Positions 1 to 13,403 are shown, counted from the first letter of the stretch. The stretch is 64,000 bases of DNA from Tahibacter harae (GCF_024437735.1 NZ_JANFQO010000001.1:404574-468573); one strand, 5' to 3'. Numbers and translations are program-made. Notes: generated by a model from the letters alone, not told the origin.

Positions 1-642
1 GAACAGCCGCTGATGCGCAACGTGCTGGCCGACCTGGCGCTGGAAAGCGAAGCCGCCGTCGCGCTGGCCCTGCGCATCGCCGCCGCGGTGGACGCCGCGC
101 CGCGCGATCCGCGCGAAGCGGCCTTCGCCCGCGTCGCCACCGCCATAGGCAAGTACTGGGTGTGCAAGCGCACGCCCGGCTTCGTCAACGAGGCGCAGGA
201 ATGCCTGGGCGGCATAGGCTATGTCGAGGAAAACATCCTGCCGCGCCTGTACCGTCAGGCGCCGCTGAATTCGATCTGGGAAGGCAGCGGCAATGTGCAG
301 TGCCTGGACGTGCTGCGCGCCGCGCAGCGCGAACCGCACAGCCGCGACGCGCTGTTCGAGGAACTGCTGGCCAGCCGCGGCGCCGATGCGGACTACGACC
401 GCCGGCTGCGCGAACTCATCGCCGCCTTCGACGACAGGGAGGCGCTGGAATTGCGCAGCCGCCATCTGGTCGAGCGCCTGGCGTTGCTGCTGCAGGCCGC
501 CACACTGTTCAGATCGGGCAATACGGCGATTGCCGAAACTTTCTGCCGGGCGCGTTTGAGCGCCGACCACGGCATGGCCTACGGCACGCTGGATGCGCAG
601 GCGCCGCTGGATGCACTGATCGAACGCGCGTTCCCGGGCTGA
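1..642 (+). CDS. AidB-like acyl-CoA dehydrogenase, C-terminal 213 residues (5' end outside window)
   Basis: The reading frame is open from the first base, so the gene starts upstream and only the C-terminal helical domain is visible. The segment GGIGYVEENILPRLYRQAPL followed by IWEGSGNVQCLDVLRA is characteristic of the AidB/acyl-CoA dehydrogenase C-terminal domain, where the E-G-x-G-N loop contacts FAD. Members of this family are FAD flavoproteins of about 540 residues; E. coli AidB binds DNA and is induced by alkylation, while many relatives are of unknown acyl-CoA substrate. The gene stops at the TGA ending at 642 and is followed by a 113-base gap before a convergent membrane protein gene. 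The family is clear; whether it is a true AidB orthologue or an isovaleryl-CoA-type dehydrogenase cannot be decided without the N-terminus. Confidence 0.85.
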   Translation, partial: EQPLMRNVLADLALESEAAVALALRIAAAVDAAPRDPREAAFARVATAIGKYWVCKRTPGFVNEAQECLGGIGYVEENILPRLYRQAPLNSIWEGSGNVQCLDVLRAAQREPHSRDALFEELLASRGADADYDRRLRELIAAFDDREALELRSRHLVERLALLLQAATLFRSGNTAIAETFCRARLSADHGMAYGTLDAQAPLDALIERAFPG

Positions 643-755
643 AACCTGTACCGCCCTCCAATCCAGGCGCTGAAAAATGCGGCGCAATTTCAGATTCACC
701 GCGGAGATGGCTGCCGCGGCAACCGGAACCGGCCGGACCGCCCGCGCGGCGCCCC

Positions 756-1400
756 TCAGCGCGGCGCCAGCCCCAGCTGCCGGTCATGCAGCCGTGCCAG
801 CAGCAGTTGTGCGATCACCGCGCCGCACAGCGCGCAGAACATGTCCCACTGGGTATCCCAGATATCGCCCTGGGTGGCGAGGTAGGCATCGGCCGAACCG
901 CCCATGACCAGCGCCGCCCACCATTCGATGAACTCAAAGAAGGCACTGAAACTCAGGCAGGCCGCACAGACCAGGTAGAACAGCCAGCCGCCGCGCGGCA
1001 GCGGCGTGCAGCGCAGCAGCAGTTCGCGCGCGAGGATGGCCGGGATGAAGCCCTGGGCGAAATGTCCCAGCCGGTCGTAGTTGTTGCGCTTGAGTTCAAA
1101 CCACTCGCGCCAGAGATCGCCCAGCGGCGTCAGCGCATAGGTGTACTTGCCGCCGTAAATCAGGATCAGGCAATGTACGGCGATCAGCCAGTACAGCAGC
1201 CGGGTCAGCGGAAAGCCGCGCCGCGTCCACAGCAGCAGCGGAACCGCGGCCAGCACCCAGGCAATCTCCATCAGCCAGGTCAGGCGGTCATTCGGCGCAA
1301 TGCCGGACCAGACCAGGACCAGCGCGACGGCGGCGAGCAGGAAGCCGCCTTCGCGCGGCCCGACGCTGGTGGCGATGCGTTCGACGGTGACGGTGGACAT
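756..1400 (-). CDS. DUF2238 / YjdF-family inner-membrane protein
   Basis: The 214-residue product is very hydrophobic with about six membrane segments. Conserved DUF2238 signatures are visible: a NNYDRLGHFAQGF stretch in the middle, an EFIEWWAA stretch and TQGDIWDTQWDMFCALCG near the C-terminus, all with charged or aromatic residues buried between helices. The family is named after E. coli YjdF and has no established biochemical function. I chose the ATG at 1400 over a GTG at 1430 because the extra ten residues are polar and the GTG has no ribosome-binding site; the ATG has only a weak one (GGGAA). The neighbour on either side is unrelated, so context does not suggest a role. Confidence 0.85.
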   Translation of the reverse strand: MSTVTVERIATSVGPREGGFLLAAVALVLVWSGIAPNDRLTWLMEIAWVLAAVPLLLWTRRGFPLTRLLYWLIAVHCLILIYGGKYTYALTPLGDLWREWFELKRNNYDRLGHFAQGFIPAILARELLLRCTPLPRGGWLFYLVCAACLSFSAFFEFIEWWAALVMGGSADAYLATQGDIWDTQWDMFCALCGAVIAQLLLARLHDRQLGLAPR

Positions 1401-1504
1401 GACGGATTCCCGGACGGCGACAGTGCGCACCCTACACGAGCGCGGGCGTCCGATGTACGCGGGTGGCCACGCGCCGCGGGAAATTCCGGCGAGTCCGCGC
1501 TCCC

Positions 1505-2344
1505 TTACGCCGCGTAATCGGTGCTGCGCGACAGGGCCTCGAACGCATCGGTCTCCTGGCTCAGCCGCGCGACCTTGCCGCGCACCACCTCGACCGCATC
1601 CGGCCCGGCCGAGAAGCGCAGCGGCGGCGCGGCGTGATGTGCCAGCTGCACCAGCACCCGGCCCAGCCGCGCCGGATCGCCGGCCTGCTGGTGATTGCGG
1701 CCGTCGAAGAAGGCGCGCAGCTGCTGCGAGAGTCCGGCGTAATCGGCGATTGCCTGCTCGCCGTGGCGGATGGAACTGGCGTCGAGGAAGTCGGTACGGA
1801 AGTAGCCCGGCCCGACGATGGTGACGCGGATGCCGAACTGTTCGACTTCCGCGGCCAGCGCCTCGGAAAAGCCTTCCACGGCGAACTTGCTGGCGCAGTA
1901 CACCGAGCCGCCGGCGACGCCGATGATGCCGCCCACCGAGGTGATATTGAGTATGCGTCCGCTGCGCTGGCGCCGCAGCACCGGCAGCACGGCGCGGGTG
2001 ACGTTGTACAGGCCGAAAACATTGGTAGCGAACTGGCGCTCGACGGCGGCGGCGCCGATCTCCTCGAACAGGCCGAGCTGGCCGTAGCCGGCGTTGTTCA
2101 GCAGTACGTCGATGCGGCCGAAATGCGCGACCGCCGCGTCGACCGCCGCCCGCACCTGCGCATCGTCGACGACGTCCAGCGCGATCGGCAGCACCTGCGC
2201 GACACCGAACGCGGCAAAACGCTGCTGCAGCGCCGCCCGGTCGCGGCCGCTGGCAACGACACGGTCACCGGCAGCCAGGGCCGCCAGCGCCGCCTCATAG
2301 CCTATGCCGCGGCCGCTGCCGGTGATGAACCATACCTTGGACAT
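1505..2344 (-). CDS. Short-chain dehydrogenase/reductase (classical SDR)
   Basis: The 279-residue protein is a classical SDR with a Rossmann fold. The nucleotide-binding motif TGSGRGIG is at residues 8-15, the NNAG motif follows near residue 87, and the catalytic Tyr149-x-x-x-Lys153 pair sits in VYCASKFAVEGF with the serine in the preceding ITSVGG. An arginine rather than an acidic residue after the glycine loop and SGRD after strand two suggest NADP(H), which is an inference. The C-terminal extension with repeated R-G/P-D patterns is typical of the subgroup annotated as SDR family oxidoreductase. A GAGG element lies seven bases before the ATG at 2344. It stands alone between a membrane protein and a repeat region; the substrate is unknown. 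Confidence 0.93.
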   Translation of the reverse strand: MSKVWFITGSGRGIGYEAALAALAAGDRVVASGRDRAALQQRFAAFGVAQVLPIALDVVDDAQVRAAVDAAVAHFGRIDVLLNNAGYGQLGLFEEIGAAAVERQFATNVFGLYNVTRAVLPVLRRQRSGRILNITSVGGIIGVAGGSVYCASKFAVEGFSEALAAEVEQFGIRVTIVGPGYFRTDFLDASSIRHGEQAIADYAGLSQQLRAFFDGRNHQQAGDPARLGRVLVQLAHHAAPPLRFSAGPDAVEVVRGKVARLSQETDAFEALSRSTDYAA

Positions 2345-2460
2345 GACAAACCTCGTGGTCGGGAAAGTGCGGCCACGATGCCGCCAGATGCGCCGGCGGC
2401 GGTAGACGAAAGCTGCGGAGGAATTGCCTGATTCTCGCGGACGGACGCTGGGGCCGGGGC

Positions 2461-2565
2461 TTGGGATTCGAGGTCCGGGATCCGCGGTACGAGATCCGCG
2501 GTATGAGATCCGAGGTTCGAGATCTGAGATCCTAGGTTCGAGATCCGAGATTCGGGATCCGGGAG
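2461..2565. repeat. Tandem degenerate GATCCG/GATTCG repeat cluster
   Basis: About 105 bases consist of short degenerate units built on GAGATCCGAGG or GGGATTCG, repeated roughly eight times. This is one of several intergenic sites in the window with this sequence family. The whole space 2345-2761 contains no convincing gene: only this cluster, the palindromic element at 2637-2665 and low-information GC-rich sequence. Confidence 0.75.
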
Positions 2566-2636
2566 TCTTTCTCCTGCTATCTCACGAAAAAACGCCGCGT
2601 GAGGCCTGCCCGAATCCCACGAACAACGCGGGCAGC

Positions 2637-2665
2637 CCTCTCCCCCGACCGCGTCAGGGGAGAGG
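2637..2665. repeat. REP-like palindrome (CCTCTCCCC...GGGGAGAGG)
   Basis: The nine-base arms CCTCTCCCC (2637-2645) and GGGGAGAGG (2657-2665) are perfect complements with an 11-base loop, followed by CTTGGGTGAGGGGGC. This matches the abundant CCCTCTCCC...GGGTGAGGG extragenic palindromes seen in many proteobacterial genomes. It lies between two genes read leftward and could stabilise or terminate messages, but no T-tract is present. Confidence 0.7.
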
Positions 2666-2761
2666 CTTGGGTGAGGGGGCAGCGCGAACGATCGCCTCCC
2701 CGCTCACTTTTGCAGAACATCCAGAATGCGCCGGAACCGTCCGGTCCCGGCGAAAACACAC

Positions 2762-3922
<1,161 letters not shown>

Positions 3923-4067
3923 GGGAACTCCTGCTGGCCGGGCTACAAAAGGCGTACCGCGCGGACGGCGGCCCATCGCGGGGTAAAGGACCGCCGATTT
4001 TACCGGTTCGGGCGCCTTCGTGGGCTGTCGCGTCAAATCCGCGCCGGCCGCAAGGGCCGGCGCGGGC

Positions 4068-5426
4068 TCAGCGCTCGGCCACCTTGAGCGCGCCCAGGGC
4101 CTGTTCCACCGGAATCAGGTAGTTGACATTCAGCGACGAGCCCTGCGGCGTGAACAGTCCAGCCACGCTGAGCGCGACCAGTTCGCCGCTGGCATCGAAC
4201 ACCGGGCCGCCGGAATTGCCGGGGTTGATCGAGGCATCGGTCTGGTACAGGCGGCGGCCGCGCTCGTTGCGCACCGCCGAGAGAATGCCCTGGGTGACGG
4301 TATGGCTGAGTTTCAGGCTCAGCGGCGTGCCTATCACGTACAGCGGATCGCCCGGGCGCGGCTCCTGTGTGGCCACCGTGACCGGGGTCAGGCCCTCGGC
4401 CGTCACCTGGATCAGGGCCACATCCGTCGCCGCATGGCGCCGCACCACGCGGCCGGAGACGCTCTTGCCGTCGATCAGCACGCGCACGGCGCGGTCCTGG
4501 CCGACGACGTGGGCATTGGTCAGCACGTAGCCGGCCGGATCGATCACCACGCCGCTGCCGTGGCCGCGGCTGGTCTCCACCGTCACCGCCGCAGCCAGCA
4601 GCTGGGTTGAACGCTCGCGGAAACTGCCGCCGCCGGCGCCGCGGCCGAAGGAGGCGCCCACCGCCTCGTCCAGCTCGACCAGGGCCGCGCGCGGCGGCCC
4701 GCCGTCCAGCGCCTCGATGAAGTTGCGGTCGCCGAGCAGGTTGTCGGCGGCCCTGGCCAGCGCCTTCATGATGCTGCGGCTGTCGTTGCTGTTCCAGCCG
4801 TCGTGGGCGCCTTCGCTGATGCCGCGGAACAGTTCCTCGCCACCGCCGGATTTCAGCGTCCAGCGCAGCTTGAGATAGGCCCGCGTGCGCTCGCCGTTGA
4901 CGTTGCAGGTGTCCACCTTGAGCTTGACCAGTTCCGCATCCAGCGCCAGCTCGGCCGGCCCGCCGGCCTCGTCGTTGAGCGAATAGCCGGCCTGGGTGAA
5001 ACGTTCGACCAGCAGGGCCTCGGCCTTGCGCCCCTTCATGTCGAGCATGCCGTCGTTCCAGAGCAGGTCCACGCTCTGCTCGCAGCTGCGGCCGTAGAAA
5101 GCGCGCCCCACCGTGACATTGCTGCTGTTGGCCGAATCCAGCCGCAGGGTGAAACCGCTGAGACCCAGGGCCGGCCCGCCGTCGCTGCGCCGGTTGCGTA
5201 TCGGCACCAGGGTCGGCACCGATACGCCGGTATAGGCGTCCTGCAGCTGCATCTGCTTGACCGAGCCCTGCGCCTTCTCGTCGCTGCCCGGCGGCGGCTT
5301 GTCGGAAAAATGCACATTGCCCTGGGCATCCGTCCACTTGTACACCGCCGCGGTCGCAGCCGGCCCCGCCAGCGCCACGGCCAGCGCCACCGCCGGCAGC
5401 AGGCCGGCGCGAACATTCCTATTCAT
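4068..5426 (-). CDS. Secreted trypsin-like serine protease with N-terminal DUF4124 domain
   Basis: The 452-residue precursor starts with a signal peptide (MNRNVRAGLLPAVALAVALA...ATAA). A DUF4124 domain follows at once (VYKWTDAQGNVHFSDKPP, about residues 27-45), a small fold common at the N-terminus of exported gammaproteobacterial proteins. After a middle region without recognised domain, the C-terminal 180 residues form an S1/HtrA-like protease with His306 (TNAHVVG), Asp335 (ATDVAL) and Ser405 (PGNSGGPV) as the triad. No PDZ domain is present, unlike DegP. A purine-rich GGGGGAAA precedes the ATG at 5426. The protein is expected in the periplasm and may be a quality-control protease; this role is inference. 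Confidence 0.9.
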   Translation of the reverse strand: MNRNVRAGLLPAVALAVALAGPAATAAVYKWTDAQGNVHFSDKPPPGSDEKAQGSVKQMQLQDAYTGVSVPTLVPIRNRRSDGGPALGLSGFTLRLDSANSSNVTVGRAFYGRSCEQSVDLLWNDGMLDMKGRKAEALLVERFTQAGYSLNDEAGGPAELALDAELVKLKVDTCNVNGERTRAYLKLRWTLKSGGGEELFRGISEGAHDGWNSNDSRSIMKALARAADNLLGDRNFIEALDGGPPRAALVELDEAVGASFGRGAGGGSFRERSTQLLAAAVTVETSRGHGSGVVIDPAGYVLTNAHVVGQDRAVRVLIDGKSVSGRVVRRHAATDVALIQVTAEGLTPVTVATQEPRPGDPLYVIGTPLSLKLSHTVTQGILSAVRNERGRRLYQTDASINPGNSGGPVFDASGELVALSVAGLFTPQGSSLNVNYLIPVEQALGALKVAER

Positions 5427-5538
5427 GGATTTCCCCCTGCGCCCGGCCGCTCCGGACGACGCGGCCAGTCTAGCGCGCCGCCGCGCCGGGCCGCGAACCC
5501 GTCGTGCGGATTTCCGGCACGGCGTTGCCGTACGGGCG

Positions 5539-6312
5539 TCAAAGCAAGTCCGCGAAATCGCAGGGCGGTCCGGCCAGGCGCTGGGCCAGGATCCAGGGCA
5601 GCAATCCCTTTTCCGCATAAGCCCGCGGCCAGATCACATGTTTCTCGCCCGGGTATTCGCTGTAGCGCGGCGTGCCGCCGCGCGCGCGCAGCGCCGCCAC
5701 GATCACGCGCGAACCCATCTGCGCACCGAAATAACCGCCTTCCACATCGGTGTCGTCGTCCAGTTCGCCGTGGAATACCCATTGTGGAACCGCGGCGATG
5801 GCGCCCAGGCCGGAAGGTTCGGTCATGCCCGACATCGGCACGGCCGCGGCGAAGCAGGCCGGGTAGTGCTTGAGCGTGTCCCAGACGCCGCTGCCGCCGT
5901 TGGAGATGCCGGTCAGCACGATGCGCGCCGGATCGATCTTCCAGCGCCGCTGCGCATCGGCGATGACCGCGGCCACGTGCGCCGGCGCCCAGTAGCCGTC
6001 GGTGGTCTGCGGCGCAATGTAGAGCAGGCTGCGGCCGGCCTTGCGCGCCTGGTCGACCAGCTGCAGGGAGCCATTGCCATAGCCGGCCAGCTGGGAGACG
6101 TTGTCCGTACCGTCCTGCCAGTCGCCGTGCAGGAACACGACCACAGGCAGGCCGCCCTTGGCATCGCGCCCTTTCACCGCAATGGCGCGGTAGGGCACGC
6201 GGGCCGGAGCGGCGCTCCAGTACTTGCCCAGGGCGGACTCCTTGACGGCCAGGGCGGGGCCGGCCAGGCACACGGCCGCGAGTGCGGCGGCAAGACGTAG
6301 GGGCAGCTGCAT
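5539..6312 (-). CDS. Secreted alpha/beta-hydrolase, PHB-depolymerase/esterase-like
   Basis: The 257-residue precursor begins with a signal peptide ([22 protein letters not shown]). The mature part shows [11 protein letters not shown] for the oxyanion region, the nucleophile elbow GISNGGSG, an aspartate in [10 protein letters not shown] and a histidine in GEKHVIW, which together give a complete Ser-Asp-His triad. The pattern fits the LpqC/PHB-depolymerase-like esterase group, whose members cleave carboxylic esters outside the cytoplasm; the natural substrate is unknown. I placed the start at 6312 because it gives a clean signal peptide; an ATG at 6348 is possible. The gene is read away from the neighbouring methionine regulator, and the two share the spacer that holds the palindrome at 6389. 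Confidence 0.85.
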   Translation of the reverse strand: MQLPLRLAAALAAVCLAGPALAVKESALGKYWSAAPARVPYRAIAVKGRDAKGGLPVVVFLHGDWQDGTDNVSQLAGYGNGSLQLVDQARKAGRSLLYIAPQTTDGYWAPAHVAAVIADAQRRWKIDPARIVLTGISNGGSGVWDTLKHYPACFAAAVPMSGMTEPSGLGAIAAVPQWVFHGELDDDTDVEGGYFGAQMGSRVIVAALRARGGTPRYSEYPGEKHVIWPRAYAEKGLLPWILAQRLAGPPCDFADLL

Positions 6313-6388
6313 GGCCGCAGCATAGCCGCAAGCCGCGGCCGGGCTCATCACATTGACCGCCAGCCCCCGCCTCGCTACCCTGCATTTC

Positions 6389-6406
6389 CATCTTTCGATC
6401 AAGATG
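6389..6406. promoter_or_regulatory. Candidate operator of the ArsR-methyltransferase regulator
   Basis: CATCTT (6389-6394) and AAGATG (6401-6406) form a perfect inverted repeat around TCGATC, ending immediately before the ribosome-binding site AAAGGA (6407-6412) and 12 bases before the GTG start at 6419. Binding here would block expression of the regulator and probably of the metH genes behind it. The assignment is inferred from position and symmetry. Confidence 0.55.
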
Positions 6407-6418
6407 AAAGGATAGATA

Positions 6419-7345
6419 GTGGATCTGGCCGCCACGTCGGCATTGCTGCGCCTGCTTTCCGACCCCACCCGGGTGCGCCTGCTCGCCTTGCTGGAACGCG
6501 AGGAACTGACCGTGGCCGAGCTTTCGGCCGTGCTGCGCCTGGCCCAGCCGCGTGTGTCCACCCACCTGGCCAAGCTCAAGGAAGCCGGCCTGGTGCGCGA
6601 CCGCCGCGCCGGCGTCTCGGCCTATTACCGCTTCAACGCCGAACTGCCGGCGCGCGAGGAAGCCCTGCTGCGCGCACTCAAGGAAAGCGTGGACGATGCC
6701 CTGCTGCGCGAGGACGACGACCGCCTGCCCGGCGTGCTGGCCCAGCGCGCCGGCGCCGAAGGCTGGGCCGACAGCGTGGCCGGCGACATGGAGCGCCATT
6801 ACTCGCCCGGCCGTACCTGGGAAGCCCTGGCCCGCGCCATGACCCAGCTGGTCGCTACCGGCGACGTGCTCGACATTGCCTCCGGCGACGGCGTGCTGGC
6901 CGAACTGCTGGCGCCGCAGGCGCACTCCATCGTCTGCGTGGATGCCAGCGAGCGCGTGGTCGGCGCGGCGCGGGCGCGGCTCAAGCCGCTGCCGAACGTG
7001 AGCGTGGAACTGGGCGACATGCACGCGCTGGACCTGGGCGGACGCCGCTTCGACCTGGTGCTGCTGATGCACGCGCTGACCTATACCGACCGCCCGGCCG
7101 CGGTCATCGCCGAAGCCGCCCGCGTGCTCAAGCCCGGCGGCCGCCTGCTCGCCGCCACCCTGGGCCGGCATGCGCACAAGACCACGGTGGATCCGTTCGA
7201 CCACCGCAACCTCGGCTTCGAGCCCGAGCAGCTGCGCGACTACGCGCGCAAGGCCGGCCTGGACGTGCTGGCCTGCGAGCGCTCCACGCGCGAGCGCCGG
7301 CCGCCGTATTTCGAAGTGCTGACCCTGCTCGCGCGCAAGCCCTGA
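6419..7345 (+). CDS. ArsR-family HTH regulator fused to SAM-dependent methyltransferase (SamR/SahR-type)
   Basis: The 308-residue protein has an ArsR winged helix at residues 1-80 ([17 protein letters not shown], then [18 protein letters not shown] as recognition helix) and a class I methyltransferase fold from about residue 130 ([15 protein letters not shown] as SAM motif I, then [10 protein letters not shown]). No ArsR-type metal-binding cysteine motif is seen, so a metabolite sensor is more likely. In Proteobacteria such fusions (SahR, and SamR described by comparative genomics in Xanthomonadales) control methionine-cycle genes and are thought to sense S-adenosyl compounds. The start is GTG with AAAGGA six bases ahead. 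It is followed by metH after 56 bases, which supports the assignment; the ligand is inference. Confidence 0.88.
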   Translation: MDLAATSALLRLLSDPTRVRLLALLEREELTVAELSAVLRLAQPRVSTHLAKLKEAGLVRDRRAGVSAYYRFNAELPAREEALLRALKESVDDALLREDDDRLPGVLAQRAGAEGWADSVAGDMERHYSPGRTWEALARAMTQLVATGDVLDIASGDGVLAELLAPQAHSIVCVDASERVVGAARARLKPLPNVSVELGDMHALDLGGRRFDLVLLMHALTYTDRPAAVIAEAARVLKPGGRLLAATLGRHAHKTTVDPFDHRNLGFEPEQLRDYARKAGLDVLACERSTRERRPPYFEVLTLLARKP

Positions 7346-7401
7346 GCGACAGCGCCGCATTGTCAACGAATCAACAATTCCACGAATCGAAGCCCATCGC
7401 C

Positions 7402-8493
7402 ATGAAACAGCTGCCCTGGCTCAATCCCACCCGCACCCAAGCCCTGCTGGACGCGCTCAAGCAACGCATCCTGATTATCGACGGCGCCATGGGCACCATG
7501 ATCCAGGGCTACAAGCTGGACGAGGAAGGCTACCGCGGCGAGCGCTTCGCCCACGGCTACGACGGCCGCCACCTGCACGTGCACGACCACAGCCACCACG
7601 TCTGCGACCTCAAGGGCAACAACGACCTGCTGCTGCTGACCCAGCCGGACATCATCCGCGCCGTGCACACGCAATACCTCGAAGCCGGCGCCGACCTGCT
7701 GGAAACCAATACCTTCAACGCCACCTCGATCAGCCAGGCCGACTACCACCTCGAACACATCGTGTACGAGCTGAACAAGGAAGGCGCCCGCCTCGCGCGC
7801 GAGTGCTGCGACGCGATCGAGGCCCGGATCGCCGGCAAGCCGCGCTTCGTCATCGGCGTGCTGGGCCCGACCAGCCGCACCGCCTCGATCAGCCCCGACG
7901 TCAACGATCCGGGCTACCGCAACGTGAAATTCGACGAGCTGGCGGCGACCTACCGCGAAGCCGTGCGCGGCCTGATCGACGGCGGCGCCGACATCCTCAT
8001 GGTCGAGACCATCTTCGACACGCTCAACGCCAAGGCCGCCCTGTTCGCCATCGACCAGGTGCACGAGGAACGCGGCGCGCGCCTGCCGGTGATGATCTCC
8101 GGCACCATCACCGACCGCTCCGGCCGCACCCTGTCGGGCCAGACCGCCGAGGCCTTCCTGTATTCCATGCGTCACGCGCGGCCGCTGTCGATAGGCCTGA
8201 ACTGCGCGCTGGGCGCCAAGGACCTGCGTCCGCATGTGGAAACGCTGGCCAGCCTGGCCGACTGCTACATCAGCACCCATCCCAACGCCGGCCTGCCCAA
8301 CGCCTTCGGCGAATACGACGAGACGCCGCAGGAAATGGCCGCGACCATCCGCGAGTTCGCCGAAGCGGGTTTCCTCAACCTGGTCGGCGGCTGCTGCGGC
8401 ACCTCGCCGGCGCATATCAAGGCCATCGCCGAAGCCGTCGCCGGCATCACGCCGCGCGTGCCTGTGAATTACGCGCTGGGCGACGCGGCCTGA
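7402..8493 (+). CDS. metH: Methionine synthase, homocysteine-binding half (split MetH)
   Basis: The 363-residue protein equals the N-terminal homocysteine S-methyltransferase domain of cobalamin-dependent methionine synthase. It begins with the typical [13 protein letters not shown] strand and carries the three zinc ligands Cys268 (GLNCALGA) and Cys331-Cys332 ([11 protein letters not shown]). In E. coli this domain is the first quarter of a 1227-residue chain; here it ends with its own stop and the rest follows 54 bases later. The two products must assemble, since the methyl group is passed from the cobalamin on the second protein. I chose ATG 7402 rather than TTG 7360 because similarity begins after it. 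Regulation probably comes from the ArsR-methyltransferase gene just upstream. Confidence 0.95.
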   Translation: MKQLPWLNPTRTQALLDALKQRILIIDGAMGTMIQGYKLDEEGYRGERFAHGYDGRHLHVHDHSHHVCDLKGNNDLLLLTQPDIIRAVHTQYLEAGADLLETNTFNATSISQADYHLEHIVYELNKEGARLARECCDAIEARIAGKPRFVIGVLGPTSRTASISPDVNDPGYRNVKFDELAATYREAVRGLIDGGADILMVETIFDTLNAKAALFAIDQVHEERGARLPVMISGTITDRSGRTLSGQTAEAFLYSMRHARPLSIGLNCALGAKDLRPHVETLASLADCYISTHPNAGLPNAFGEYDETPQEMAATIREFAEAGFLNLVGGCCGTSPAHIKAIAEAVAGITPRVPVNYALGDAA

Positions 8494-8547
8494 ACGCCGG
8501 TCGCCGTACCGCCCGCCCGACAAAACCGATAACAAGAACATCGCCCC

Positions 8548-11253
<2,706 letters not shown>

Positions 11254-11446
11254 GCAGCGCCGCGATACTCGCGCGCGGGGCCGGCACCGGCCGGTTCCGC
11301 GCCGCAGGCGGCGCCCGGCCGCCGCCCATTCCTGAATCGGCGTTCATCCCTGGCCGCTGCGCCGATGGTTTGCTCTACGCCCGCCCCACACCATGCGCAC
11401 CCCGTTTCCCAGGCCGTGGACTCGCCGGCCGAATCTGGAGTTGCCC

Positions 11447-12808
11447 ATGTTCGTCACCGGCTGGCGGCGTTTGCCGCTGTTGTGCATTTCCGCGCTGTTC
11501 GCCTGCGCCGCCCAGGCCGCCGTGCCGCCGCCGCAGGCCGCGCAGCTGGACAAGGATCTCACCCCGCTGGGCGCCGAACGCGCCGGCAATTCCAGCGGCA
11601 CCATTCCCGCCTGGACCGGCGGCCTGACCACGCCGCCGGCGGAATACAAGCTTGGCGGTTCGCACCCGGATCCCTATGCCAAGGACGCGGTTGCGTTTGC
11701 CATCGACGCCGGCAACGCCGCGCGTTTCGCCGAGAAACTGACGCCGGGCCAACTCGCCCTGCTGAAGAAATACCCCAGCCTCAAATTCAACGTCTACCCG
11801 ACCCGGCGCAGCGCCGCGTTCCCGGCGCGCACCTACGAGATGACGCGCAAGAACGCCGTCAGCGCGAAGCTGGCCGACGGCAGCGACGTGCTCAACGACG
11901 CCGCCGAGGGCTTCCCCTTCCCGCTGCCGCAGAGCGGCGCGGAAGCGATGTGGAACCACAAGCTCAAGTACCGCGGCATCGCCCTGTCGCGCTGGTGGAA
12001 CCAGGCCGCGCCGACCGCCGCGGGCCAGTTCGTGCTGGCCCGCGTGCGCGAGGAATTCCTGTTCCCCTACTTCCGCCAGGGCACCTCGCTCAGCGCCATC
12101 GACAACGTGTTTTCGTATTACTTCCAGAGCGTGGAAAGCCCGGCGCGCCTGGCCGGCAATATGCAGGTCGTGCACGAGACCCTGAACCCCACCGTCGCGC
12201 CGCGCGACGTCTGGCTGTACAACGCCGGCCAGCGCCGCGTGCGCCGCGCGCCGAACGTGGCCTATGACAACCCCGGCACGGCCTCCGAAGGCCTGCGCAC
12301 CAACGACATGCTGGACATGTTCAACGGCGCACTGGACCGCTACGAATGGAAGCTGGTCGGCAAGCGCGAACTCTACGTGCCCTACAACGCCTACCGCGCC
12401 GACTCCAGCGAACTCAAGCCGGAAGACCTGGTCAAGCCCGGCCATCTCGATCCGCGCCACCTGCGCTACGAACTGCACCGCGTCTGGGTGGTGGAAGCCA
12501 CGCTCAAGGCCGGCCAGCGCCATATCAACCCGCGCCGCACCTACTACATCGACGAAGACAGCTGGCAGATCCTGCTGGCCGACCACTACGACAGCAAGGG
12601 CAAGCTCTGGCGCGTGTCCGAAGCCCACGTAATCAACTACTACGAAGTGCCCATGGTGTCGCCGACCCTGGAAGTGCACTACGACCTGCTCAACGGCCGC
12701 TACCTGGTCAGCGGCCTGGACAACCAGGACGAACAGATCAACTTCGGCCTGACCCGCACACCGGCGGATTTCGCACCGGCGGCGCTGCGTACGCGCGGCA
12801 TCCAGTAA
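11447..12808 (+). CDS. DUF1329 family exported protein
   Basis: The 453-residue precursor carries a signal peptide (MFVTGWRRLPLLCISALFACAAQA) and matches the DUF1329 family: LTPLGAERAGNSSGTIPAW at the mature N-terminus, several DVWLYNAGQRRVRRAP-type strands and a C-terminal WQILLADHYDSKGKLWRV block. The fold is LolB-like, so the protein may bind lipids at the outer membrane. In pseudomonads DUF1329 genes usually sit beside DUF1302 and RND-type exporters; none is found here. GGAG precedes the ATG at 11447. A strong hairpin terminator follows the stop. Function is unknown beyond this structural inference. Confidence 0.9.
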   Translation: MFVTGWRRLPLLCISALFACAAQAAVPPPQAAQLDKDLTPLGAERAGNSSGTIPAWTGGLTTPPAEYKLGGSHPDPYAKDAVAFAIDAGNAARFAEKLTPGQLALLKKYPSLKFNVYPTRRSAAFPARTYEMTRKNAVSAKLADGSDVLNDAAEGFPFPLPQSGAEAMWNHKLKYRGIALSRWWNQAAPTAAGQFVLARVREEFLFPYFRQGTSLSAIDNVFSYYFQSVESPARLAGNMQVVHETLNPTVAPRDVWLYNAGQRRVRRAPNVAYDNPGTASEGLRTNDMLDMFNGALDRYEWKLVGKRELYVPYNAYRADSSELKPEDLVKPGHLDPRHLRYELHRVWVVEATLKAGQRHINPRRTYYIDEDSWQILLADHYDSKGKLWRVSEAHVINYYEVPMVSPTLEVHYDLLNGRYLVSGLDNQDEQINFGLTRTPADFAPAALRTRGIQ

Positions 12809-12835
12809 GCGCGGCCGGAAACGGCGCGGGAAACG

Positions 12836-12868
12836 AAAAAAAGGGCGGCCCCCAGGGCCGCCCTTTTT
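12836..12868. terminator. Bidirectional Rho-independent terminator
   Basis: The nine-base arms GGGCGGCCC (12843-12851) and GGGCCGCCC (12855-12863) enclose a three-base loop, with seven A before and five T after. It lies between two convergent genes and can end transcripts on both strands. Confidence 0.92.
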
Positions 12869-12896
12869 GCTGCGCTGTCTCCACGCAGCGCGGAAC

Positions 12897-13217
12897 TCAT
12901 ACCGATGGCTGGGATGCCCGCTCGGTGCGCCGGTGACGCAGTTCCACGATCAGGTTGTACATCGCCACCACTGCCGGAAACGCATTCTGGATGATGCCGA
13001 CCGAGTCGTTCTTGCCCCAGATGAAATACGACAGGGTCATCAGGCTGCCGACGATGGACAGGTACCAGAACATCATCGGCAGATGCGCGCGCTTGGCCTT
13101 GCGCGTCGCATACAACTGCACGAACCAGCGCGCAGTGAACAGGAAGGCACCGAGATAGCCGATCAGCTTCCACGGCGTGATGACCACATGGTCGAAATCG
13201 AACAGTACTTGATCCAT
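12897..13217 (-). CDS. LAB_N-domain membrane protein (lipid-A-disaccharide synthase N-terminal domain)
   Basis: The 106-residue protein consists of a single LAB_N domain with three or four membrane helices: KLIGYLGAFLFTARWFVQLYA near residue 17 with the conserved F-x-x-R-x-x-x-Q-W/L pattern, then LPMMFWYLSIVGSLMTLSYF and a last helix around NAFPAVVAMYNLIVEL. Such proteins resemble the N-terminal domain annotated in some lipid-A-disaccharide synthases and are found beside ArnT-like or glycosyltransferase genes in many bacteria; the biochemical role is not established. Here it stands alone. The start at 13217 gives exactly the family length. Confidence 0.85.
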   Translation of the reverse strand: MDQVLFDFDHVVITPWKLIGYLGAFLFTARWFVQLYATRKAKRAHLPMMFWYLSIVGSLMTLSYFIWGKNDSVGIIQNAFPAVVAMYNLIVELRHRRTERASQPSV

Positions 13218-13403
13218 GACTGGCGCGCGGGTAAGGAAAAGAAGCCACGCCGGGCGTGGGCGGGCCGCCGATTCTAGCAGCCGGCATTGGATGGACATTT
13301 CAGTCCGGCTGCGGCATGGGGCCGCAGGGGAAACTGCCATGGCTGAGCTGGCTTTGCTGGCCGGGCGGCGAGTACGAACCACGATTGCCGAGCGTCATCC
13401 GCT

